Below, one piece after another: positions 17,331 through 25,931 of a stretch of DNA of 64,000 nt. Made by a program: the position numbers and the translations under genes. The notes under the pieces were generated by a model that saw only the letters and a list, made by a program, of their open reading frames with translations, was not told the DNA's origin and did not search any database. The first letter of the stretch is position 1. Each line of letters begins with the position of its first letter. The stretch lies in assembly GCA_964633225.1 (NCBI GenBank), contig CAZWFQ010000007.1:1-64000 (forward strand), given 5' to 3'. The DNA is from JAKQIM01 sp964633225 (GTDB lineage: Bacteria; Chloroflexota; Anaerolineae; Anaerolineales; UBA4823).

Positions 17331-17588
17331 TTACCTTTCGCCTTGCTTGGACTTGCCTTGTTTAAACAGGTCTTTCACCATCCCCAACATATGATCGTAA
17401 TGTGAACCCTTCCAGTATACCTGATTGCAGGCCGGGCACAAGTGAAATTCGTTCAGGTGTTTGATCGACTGGTGGGCGGTGCACGCTAGCTCCGCCGGCC
17501 CGCTGCGCCGTGCGGCAGGCAACAGGCTTTCCAATCCATTGTGAAAATGGAAGGGCAAGTTGAGCAGCGCGGCAGGCTGGCTCATCAT
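17331..17588 (-). CDS. Truncated Mut7-C-like zinc-knuckle protein
   Basis: The 85-aa product ends with LCPACNQVYWKGSHYDHM, closely matching the last zinc knuckle of the Mut7-C RNase domain (C..C..VYWKGSH). The PIN-like nuclease portion that should precede it, including the first Cys pair, is absent; the N-terminal half is unlike anything I recognise. It may be a degenerated remnant or a minimal zinc-binding protein. It starts 5 bp after the PPOX gene on the same strand, and its stop codon overlaps the SD region of the SGNH-like gene. Confidence 0.55.
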   Translation of the reverse strand: MMSQPAALLNLPFHFHNGLESLLPAARRSGPAELACTAHQSIKHLNEFHLCPACNQVYWKGSHYDHMLGMVKDLFKQGKSKQGER

Positions 17589-17593
17589 GGGGC

Positions 17594-18034
17594 TTACCAG
17601 GCCCGGGTCATCTCCGGCGTGAGCTTCACCAGGCGGTTCTCAGGATCGCGCGACCAGGACTGCGGCTCTTCGCCCAGTACGCCTTGCGGGCCCATGTAGC
17701 GGGTGTAGATTTCAATCGATTTCTCCCGCACCAGCTCGCGCGGCATCTCGATCACTTCGGCAGTGCCTTCCATCAACACGGCTTCCAGCTTGCCCGGTTC
17801 TTTGCCCGGTTCTTTGGCCTCGATCAGTACGGCGCAGCGCGGGTTGCGCAGCAGCTCTTTTAGCTTGCGGGTGCTCTCAAAGGCACTGATCCAGATGCTG
17901 GTGCCGTCCCACAAGAACCACACCGGCACTACGTGCGGCTGCAGGCTGCGCGGGTCGGCGGTAGCCAACCTGGCTAGCACGGCATCGTCAAGCAGGGCAT
18001 TGATCAGGGCAGGATCGGTAGTTTTCTTTGGCAT
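17594..18034 (-). CDS. PPOX-fold flavin/F420-dependent oxidoreductase
   Basis: A 146-aa protein of the pyridoxamine-phosphate-oxidase-like split-barrel family: LARLATADPRSLQPHVVPVWFLWDGTSIW at the start, then RKLKELLRNPRCAVLIEAK, then GTAEVIE. Members bind FMN or F420 and reduce diverse substrates; neither cofactor nor substrate can be fixed here. A 12-bp tandem duplication (17791-17814) inserts a second KEPG in a surface loop. An AAAGGAG site precedes the ATG. It is the first gene of a short leftward run. Confidence 0.85.
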   Translation of the reverse strand: MPKKTTDPALINALLDDAVLARLATADPRSLQPHVVPVWFLWDGTSIWISAFESTRKLKELLRNPRCAVLIEAKEPGKEPGKLEAVLMEGTAEVIEMPRELVREKSIEIYTRYMGPQGVLGEEPQSWSRDPENRLVKLTPEMTRAW

Positions 18035-18145
18035 GCTATGCTCCTTTGAAAATATCTTTTCGCTGGGATAAGCAGGATGGATTGGGTAAATGCCCTGTTC
18101 ATCTTACTCATCCTCTAAAATTTTCTCCAGTATAGCACAGCCTCA

Positions 18146-18154
18146 TGCTATAAT
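18146..18154 (+). promoter_or_regulatory. Extended -10 promoter of the first GT-C gene
   Basis: TGCTATAAT carries a perfect -10 and the TG of an extended -10; no good -35 is seen. The predicted start is only about 5 nt before the ATG at 18166, with no ribosome-binding site. Confidence 0.55.
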
Positions 18155-18165
18155 CATGTGCGCCT

Positions 18166-20391
18166 ATGAATGAAGAACCAACTGTCCTCGACTACGTAAA
18201 ATCGCTGCTGCGTGGTAAACCGCTGCCCTTCCCTGAAGACGCCCCATCAGAATCCCTGCCGGAACCTCTGCAAGCTGAAGGCCAGGCACGCGCTGATGAG
18301 CCTGTCTCTGGTCTGGACGAGCCGCTGGCTGAGACGCCTGTTTCTGCGCCCGATTCCATCCTGAGCCCTCAAACGTTCCCCTGGCATGCCCTGGTGGCCC
18401 TGGTGCTGGCCTTGGTGGCTCAGATCTCGCTTGAGCCGCGCCCCAACCGCGCCTGGATCCTGGGCGCTTTCCTGTACTTTATTGCGGGGGCCTGGGTGCT
18501 GTGGGCCGGGCACCGTGGAGAATGGGCCCTGGGCGCCGCGGCCAAGCCCGAGGCGGGCTCGGCCGCGGACGAAAGCGACCTGCCAGAGCAAAACCGTTCC
18601 TGGTTCAAGGTGCGCACGGGGGCGGTCTTCGCCGCACTGGTGCTGATCCCATTGGCCTTTGTCATGCTGGGCGGCAATCGCTTCACCATTTGGAACTTGA
18701 GCCTGTGGCTGCTGGCAGTTGCCAGCGTGGTGTGGGCTTTTTGGCTGGGCGGCCCTCCCCCGCGGGATTGGGGTGCTCACATCCGTACTGCCCTGCGCCT
18801 GCCCTGGAAGTTCTCTTTCACCGGCTGGAGCCTGGCTGTGGCAGCGGTGTTGGCTCTGGTGATCTTCTTCCGCACCTACCAACTGGTTCAGACCCCGCCC
18901 GAGATGGTCAGCGACCAGGCTGAGAAGCTGTTGGACGTGTGGGATGTGCTCCACGGGCAGACCAGCATCTTCTTCCCCCGCAATACCGGGCGCGAAGCCT
19001 TCCAGATGTACCTGACCGCGGCGGTGATCAAGCTCTTTGGTACGGGTTATTCCTTCCTCAGCCTCAAGATCGGCACCGTGCTGTGCGGCTTGCTGACCCT
19101 GCCCTTCATTTACGGCCTGGGCAAAGAGCTGGGCGGGCGGCGAGCGGGCCTGTTTGCCCTGGCTTTGGCCGGGGTGGCTTATTGGCCCAACGTCATCTCG
19201 CGCGTTGGCCTGCGCTTCACCCTCTACGCCTTCTTCACCGCGCCGGTGTTGTATTACCTGCTGCGCGGCCTGCGTGCTCGCAGCCGCAACGATCTGATCC
19301 TGGCGGGCATCTGGCTGGGGCTGGGCCTGCATGGTTACAGCCCTTTCCGCATTGTGCCGTTTGTGGTTGTGGCGGCCTTTGTCATCTATCTGCTGCACTG
19401 CCGCTCCAAAGGCCAGCGCCAGCAGGCCGTCTGGTGGCTGGCGATGCTGGCCCTGGTCTCACTGCTGGTGTTCTTGCCCCTGCTGCGCTATGCCCTGGAA
19501 AACCCCGAGATGTTCTCATACCGCGCCCTGACGCGCCTGGGTTCGATCGAACAGCCTCTGCCGGGGCCGGCCTGGCTGATCTTCTTGAAAAATTTGTGGA
19601 ATGCCCTGGTGATGTTCGCTTGGAATAATGGCGAAGTATGGGTGGTCTCGGTGACACACCGCCCCGCCCTAGACCTGGTTTCAGCGGCGCTTTTCCACCT
19701 GGGCCTGCTGCTGGTACTCTTGCGCTACCTGCGGCGCCGCGATTGGCGCGACCTCTTCCTCTTGATTTCCATTCCGCTGCTGCTCTTGCCTTCCATCCTT
19801 TCGCTGGCTTTCCCTGGCGAGAACCCCATCCTTAACCGCACTTCTGGCGCTTTGATACCGGTCTTCGTCATCGTGGGCCTGGCCCTGGATGGCCTGCTCA
19901 ACGGCCTGCAGAAGGCCCTGCCTGCCTGGGGCCGCCAGCTTGGCTGGGGGCTGGCTGTTTTGCTGATCGGCTGGTCATCCCTGAACAATTATGACCTGGT
20001 TTTTAACCAGTACCAGCGCGCCTATGAGCTTTCATCTTGGAACACCAGTGAGATGGGCGAAGTGGTGCGCGATTTTGGCGCCATGACCGGCAGTACCGAT
20101 ACCGCCTGGGTGGTGGCTTATCCCTACTGGGTGGATACGCGCCTGGTGGGTATGAGCGCTGGCCTGACGACGCGCGACATGGCGATCTGGCCCGAGCACT
20201 TCATTGATACGCTCACCGACCCGCGCCCCAAGCTCTTCCTGGTCAAAAATGACGACATCAACTCCCTGAGCCTTTTGCAAGAGATGTACCCGCGGGGCTC
20301 GTGGACGCTCTTTGATTCACGGGTGGATAAAGATTTCTTTATCTTTTTTGTCCCGCCGACGGCTGCAATTCCGGTGGACGCGCTGCCCTAA
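18166..20391 (+). CDS. GT39/ArnT-like membrane glycosyltransferase
   Basis: A 741-aa polytopic protein. An N-terminal cytoplasmic stretch of about 70 acidic and Pro-rich residues is followed by some 12 or more hydrophobic helices. The loop after the transmembrane segment near residue 240 (PPEMVSDQAEKLLDVWDV) has the acidic residues expected in the first external loop of GT-C enzymes such as ArnT/PMT, which transfer sugars from a polyprenyl phosphate donor. Near-identical architecture continues in the next three genes. It probably acts on the outer face of the membrane. Acceptor unknown. Transcription appears to start just upstream of its ATG (18146-18154). Confidence 0.8.
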   Translation: MNEEPTVLDYVKSLLRGKPLPFPEDAPSESLPEPLQAEGQARADEPVSGLDEPLAETPVSAPDSILSPQTFPWHALVALVLALVAQISLEPRPNRAWILGAFLYFIAGAWVLWAGHRGEWALGAAAKPEAGSAADESDLPEQNRSWFKVRTGAVFAALVLIPLAFVMLGGNRFTIWNLSLWLLAVASVVWAFWLGGPPPRDWGAHIRTALRLPWKFSFTGWSLAVAAVLALVIFFRTYQLVQTPPEMVSDQAEKLLDVWDVLHGQTSIFFPRNTGREAFQMYLTAAVIKLFGTGYSFLSLKIGTVLCGLLTLPFIYGLGKELGGRRAGLFALALAGVAYWPNVISRVGLRFTLYAFFTAPVLYYLLRGLRARSRNDLILAGIWLGLGLHGYSPFRIVPFVVVAAFVIYLLHCRSKGQRQQAVWWLAMLALVSLLVFLPLLRYALENPEMFSYRALTRLGSIEQPLPGPAWLIFLKNLWNALVMFAWNNGEVWVVSVTHRPALDLVSAALFHLGLLLVLLRYLRRRDWRDLFLLISIPLLLLPSILSLAFPGENPILNRTSGALIPVFVIVGLALDGLLNGLQKALPAWGRQLGWGLAVLLIGWSSLNNYDLVFNQYQRAYELSSWNTSEMGEVVRDFGAMTGSTDTAWVVAYPYWVDTRLVGMSAGLTTRDMAIWPEHFIDTLTDPRPKLFLVKNDDINSLSLLQEMYPRGSWTLFDSRVDKDFFIFFVPPTAAIPVDALP

Positions 20392-20403
20392 TCTCAACCT
20401 GAA

Positions 20404-20409
20404 TAGAAT
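20404..20409 (+). promoter_or_regulatory. Possible -10 box just before the GT39-DUF2298 gene
   Basis: TAGAAT ends 12 nt before the ATG at 20422, with no SD site and no convincing -35. It is weaker evidence of the same near-leaderless arrangement. Confidence 0.35.
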
Positions 20410-20421
20410 GTTTGTACGCTT

Positions 20422-23400
20422 ATGAACAATCTGCAACCTGAGATCCAAAATAAACCCTTGGCTTTGAGGCGCTTGACATACGTCCTTCTGCTGCTCTTGA
20501 TCTTGCTTGCCGGGGCGTACTTGCGGCTGGTAGGTATTGAGTGGGGCGAATACCAGTACCTGCATCCCGATGAGCGCTTTTTGATCTGGGTGGGGGCTGA
20601 TATCCAGCCGGTGGAAAGCCTGGCACAGTATTTTGATGCCGCCAATTCCAGCCTGAACCCCGAGAACCGCGGCCACCCCTTCTATGTTTACGGCACTTTG
20701 CCCATGTTCATCACCCGCTACCTGGCAGAGTGGTCTTACGAGCGGGTTGGTTTCAACGAGATGACGGATATGGGCCGTACGCTTTCGGCCCTGGCCGATT
20801 GGCTGGTGATCATCCTGGTCTTTGCGGTAGCCCGGCGCGCCTACGATCAGCGCGTGGCGATCCTGGCGGCGGCCTTCTCGGCCTTTGCCGTCTTGCAGAT
20901 CCAGCAGTCACACTTCTTCACCATGGATACCTTCGTCAACCTGTTTACCTTGTTGGCGATCTACTATGCGGTCAGGATTGTCTCGCGCAAAGAGCCCGNN
21001 NNNNNNNNNNNNNNNNNNNNNNNNNNNNNNNNNNNNNNNNNNNNNNNNNNNNNNNNNNNNNNNNNNNNNNNNNNNNNNNNNNNNNNNNNNNNNNNNNNGA
21101 GCTGCCTGCCAGGCCCAATTTCTGGCGTTCGCCCGACCTGTGGCTGAGCATTGCCTTCGGTTTTGCCCTGGGCTGCGCTGTGGCCTCTAAGCTGAACGCC
21201 GCCCCGGTGGCGATGATGCTGCCGTTGGCTTTTGGCTTGCGTTATTTCAAGCTGCCCGTGGCAGAGCGGACGCGCTGGATGGCGCACATCCTGGTCTTCC
21301 TGGCGGCGGGTGCGTTGGTCAGCCTGCTGGCTTTTCGCATCTTCCAGCCTTACGCCTTCACCGGTCCCAGCTTCTTTAACGTAAAAATCTACCAGCCCTG
21401 GTTGGCCGATATCCTTGAGCAGCGCAACCAGGCCGCCGGCGACCTGGATTATCCCCCGGCCATGCAGTGGGCGCGCCGCCCCCTGACCTTTTCTTTCCAG
21501 AACATTACCGTTTGGGGGCTGGGCCTGCCGCTTGGTATCCTGGCATGGGCGGGCTTCTTGTGGGCTGGCTGGCGGATCTTGAAGGGAGATTGGCATAAGC
21601 ATCTGTTGTTGTGGGCCTGGACGGCTGCCTATTTCCTCTGGCAGTCCTCCCAGTTCAACCCCACCATGCGCTACCAGCTTCCCATCTACCCCATGTTGGC
21701 CATCTTTGCCGCCTGGGCCCTGGTGGCCCTGTATGACCTGGGCAAGGCCCAGACCCAAGATACTGCCGGCCTTGAACACGAGACCCCCGCGGACGAGCAA
21801 AATCAAACTTCAACGGCAGCCCGTGGCTCTCGCTTCTTCCGTCCGGCCGCTGTGATCCTCGGTGCGTTGGTGCTGGTGGCAACCGCGGCTTATGCCTTTG
21901 CCTTCAGCGGCATTTATACCCGGCCCATCACGCGGGTCGAGGCCTCTTATTGGATTTATCAGAATATCCCTGGCCCCATTAACCTGCACCTGGAGACGGA
22001 TGCGGGGCGCTACAACCAGATCATCTCTTTCCCGCCCAGCTCTTTTGTTGGCCCAGGCCAGCCGTATGCGGCGTCTTTCACTGCCAAAGAGAGCGGCACG
22101 CTGAGCGAGGTTTACCTGGCTGGTGTGGTGGATCGCCAAACCGGGCAATCCGCCATCCTGGACTTGATCGTCAGCCAGGAACCGGGTGGTGAAAAGCCGT
22201 TAAGCGTCCTGGTCATTGAGCCGGCCAAGCCTAAAGAAGATGGCGAGCCGGTGGGCCAGGAGTACAGCCTTTTGTTCAATCCGGCTGTCGAAGTGGTCAA
22301 AGACCAGGTCTATTACCTGCATTTCTCAGTGCCCGATGCGGGCAGTGCCATCGATGTCTGCGGCCCGCTGGTGGTGACCATCCAGAACGGCAGCGAGATC
22401 TACCCCCAGCAGCTTCCCCAGCCTGAACAATGTTTCATCCGCGCCGAGATGCCCTACAGCATGTCTTTTGTGGCCTTGCAGAGCGGCCTGCTGACCGAGA
22501 TCTACCTGGCCAATGTCGCCGATATGAGCATGGAAGCCGGCTTGCAGAGCCTTAAGCTCGTCCTCAGCCCCACTGGCGACGAGAACCTGTATGCCACCGC
22601 CACCCTGCGCGATGATTTCTCTCCCGATGCGGACGGCAAGGGCCAGGGGTACACGCTGGCCCTCGACCACCCGGTGGATATTGTGGCCGGGCAGAACTAT
22701 CAATTCTCGCTGGTGCTGGAAGAAGGCAGTGGTGCCATCCAGGTCTATGGCTCAGGCGTGGCCAACGAAGGGGATTGGGATGACGGCCTGCCGGTGCGCG
22801 TGAACGGGTACGATGCCTATGGCGGCATCTATCCCAACGGTCTGAATTTCAACATGTATACTGACGATAACCTCGAGAAGCGTGAGCGCTTCTTGAACAT
22901 CTATGACGAGGCCGATTACATTATTATCAGCTCCAACCGCCAGTGGGGCACCCTCACGCGCCTGCCTGAGCGCCACCCCATGACCGAGGTGCACTACCGC
23001 CACCTGCTTGGCTGCCCCGATGATAAGACGGTTGAGTGGTGTTACCGGGTGGCCCAGCCAGGCATGTTCCAGGGCGACCTGGGCTTTGAGTTGATGGCTG
23101 TCTTCCAGTCTGACCCACAGATTGGGCCTGTGCGCATCAACACCCAATTCGCTGAAGAAGCCTTTACCGTCTATGACCACCCCAAGGTGCTGATCTTCCG
23201 CAAGACTGCCGATTACAATGCTCAGCGGGCGAGCGATATTTTGGGGGCGGCCGATATTGACCACATCATCCGCGTCACGCCCAAGAAGGCCAAGTCGTAC
23301 CCCGCCACCCTGACCCTGCCCGCCGAAAGGTTGGGCGAACAGCAGGCCGGCGGCACCTGGTCGGATTATTTTGACACCCAGGCATTGCAAAACCGGGTCC

Positions 23401-25931
23401 AGGCGGTGGGGGTAGTCGCCTGGTACCTGAGCGTGAGCCTGCTGGGTTTGCTGGCTTATCCCCTGCTGCGCCTGGCTTTGCCTGGCCTGCCTGATCATGG
23501 CTACCCCCTGGCGCGCACGGCTGGCATGCTGCTGCTGGCTTACTTCACCTGGCTGGCCGGCTCTTTGCGCATCCCCTTTGAGCGGCTGACGATCAGCATG
23601 GTGATTGCTTTGCTGGCCCTCGCCGCCGTCTTCCTGGCCTATCGCCAGCGCAGTGAGCTGCGCCAGGAGTGGCGCAAACGCTGGAAGTACTTCCTGGTGG
23701 TTGAGCTGTTGGCGCTGGCTTTCTTCCTCTTTTTCCTGGCCATTCGCTGGGGCAACCCTGACCTGTGGCACCAGTGGAAGGGCGGCGAGAAGCCAATGGA
23801 CTTTGCGTACTTCAATGCCGTGTTGAAGAGCACCAGCTTCCCGCCCTACGATCCCTGGTATGCCGGCGGTTACTTGAACTATTACTACTACGGCTATGTC
23901 TTTGTGGGGGTGCTGGTCAAGTGGCTGGGCCTGGTGCCTGCTTTTGCCTATAACCTCATCCTGCCCACTCTCTTCAGCCTGACGGCCATGGGCGCCTTCT
24001 CCATTGCATTCAATGTGAAGATGGCTGTGCCGCAGCGCGAGCCGGTGGAGCCAGAGCCGCCCGTGGAATTGGCCGAAGGCGAGCAAGCTGCGCCTCCTGT
24101 GCCGTCCCACCGCCCGCCGCTCAAAACCCCTGACCTACGCGCAGCGGTCATGGTGGGCATTGCGGCTGCCCTGGGCATGGCTGTGCTGGGCAACCTGGGC
24201 ACGGTGCGCATGATCTTGCGTGGTTACCAACAGCTTGCCATCCCCGGCGGCCTGACCGCCGATACGGGCTTCTTCACCCGTGTCATGGGCACCTTCCAGG
24301 GCCTGGCCAAAGTGGCCTCGGGCCAGGCTGCTATGCCTTACGGCCTGGGCGATTGGTACTGGCTTCCCAGCCGTGCCATCCCTGCTCCGAATGAAGTTGA
24401 GCCGATCACCGAGTTCCCCTTCTTCACCTTCATCTACGCCGACCTGCACGCCCACATGATGGCCCTGCCGATTGCCCTGCTGGCACTGGCCTGGGTCTTC
24501 TCGGTGGTGCTGGGGCGCGGCAAATGGCCGGGGTGGTTGGCAGGGGGATTGGGCTTTGTGCTGGGCGGGGTGGCCATTGGGGCCCTGCGCCCTACCAACA
24601 CCTGGGATATCTTCGTTTATATTGTCCTGGCGGCATTGGCGGTGGGTTACACCTGGTGGCGCTACCTGGATGTGGACGAGAATACGTTTGGCGGCACGCT
24701 CCTGGCGGGCCTGCCGGCCTGGTTCAAACGCCTGGCACTGACTGCGGGCGGCGTAGGCCTGATCGTGGGCCTGTCTTTGCTTTTGTACCAGCCTTATGCT
24801 CAATGGTACGGCCTGGGCTACAGCAAGGTAGAGCTGTGGAAGGGTACCCATACCCCCACCACCGCTTACCTGATCCATTGGGGCTTGTTCCTCTTCTTGA
24901 TCGTTTCTTGGATGGCCTGGGAGACGCGCCAGTGGATGGCCGAAACCCCCCTGGCAGCCCTGGGCAAGCTCAAGCCCCGCCTGGCCCTCTTGCAAGGTGG
25001 GCTGGTGCTGCTGGCGGCCTGGGTGGCAGTGCTGACCTGGTACTTCAAGGTCAGCGTGGCCTGGCTCATCCTGCCATTGGCCACCTGGGCCTTGATCCTC
25101 TTGCTCAGGCCTAACCAGCCGGATGGCAAGCGTTTGGTGCTCTTCCTGGTGGGCACTGGCCTGGTGTTGACCCTGATGGTTGAGGTGATTGTACTGCGCG
25201 GCGATATTGGGCGTATGAACACCGTCTTCAAGTTCTACCTGCAAGTTTGGACGCTCTTTGCCGTCAGCGCGGCGGCAGCCCTGGGCTGGCTGATGCCCTA
25301 CCTGCGTACCTGGAAGTCTGGTTGGCGCGTTCCCTGGCAGGCGGCTCTGGTGACCCTGGTATCTTGTGCGGCCCTGTTCACGCTTTTGGGCGGGACGGCT
25401 AAGATCCGCGACCGCATGGTTTCTAGCGCGCCGCACACCCTCGACGGCATGGCTTACATGCAGGTTGCCGGTTATGAAGAGCATAATGCCATTACCGATA
25501 ACTACGACCGCATGGACTTGAGCCAGGATTACAATGCCATCCGTTGGCTGCAAGATCATGTAGAAGGTTCGCCGGTGATTGTGGAGGCCAATTCTCGTAA
25601 CCTCTACCGCTGGTACTCGCGTTACACCATCTACACCGGCCTGCCCGGTGTGGTGGGTTGGGAATGGCACCAGCAGCAGCAGCGCACCCTCAACCCGGGG
25701 GATTGGGTGACCCAGCGTGTCTATGAGGTTGATAACTTCTACCAAACCCTGGATATGCCGGCGGCGCGCCAGTTCTTGCTGCGCTACGATGTACGCTACA
25801 TCATCCTTGGCCAGCTTGAGCGCACCACCTATTACGGCCCCGGCCTCGATAAATTCGAGAGCTATGATGGCAAGTTGTGGCAAGAGGTCTATCGCGACCA
25901 AGATACCGTGATCTATGAGGTGCTGCGGTGA
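20422..25931 (+). CDS. GT39-like / DUF2298 fusion membrane protein (interrupted by assembly gap)
   Basis: One gene read across a 100-N gap; the parts before and after lie in different frames only because the gap length is arbitrary. The first part (192 codons) begins with a transmembrane helix and the GT-C first loop (WGEYQYLHPDERF). After the gap come more helices, then an external beta-rich region of two homologous repeats (22058-22370 and 22447-22757). The C-terminal 900 residues are a DUF2298 polytopic domain with the hallmark WHQWKGGEKPMDFAYFNAVL and GGYLNYYYYGYV. With over 1800 residues it is the largest protein here. A role in extracellular glycan assembly is inferred. The next gene overlaps it as GTGA. 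Confidence 0.85.
20999..21098. other. Assembly gap of 100 N
   Basis: Exactly 100 undetermined bases, the conventional size for a scaffold join of unknown length. It falls inside a transmembrane portion of the GT39-like domain; the true missing length is not known. Confidence 0.99.
22058..22757 (+). repeat. Tandem beta-domain duplication within the GT39-DUF2298 protein
   Basis: Two copies of about 100 residues (22058-22370 and 22447-22757) share PY..SF.A..SG.L.E.YLA.V.D at the start and L..PV..V..Q.Y and G.AI.V.G at the end. They are diverged at DNA level, so the duplication is old. Both lie in a predicted extracytoplasmic stretch between membrane domains. Confidence 0.7.

Noticed and set aside
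20730..25931. Apparent frameshift or second overlapping gene starting at 20730
   Set aside because: The frame change coincides with the 100-N gap, whose length is arbitrary. Sequence left of the gap reads well only in the 20422 frame, so this is a single gene with missing sequence.
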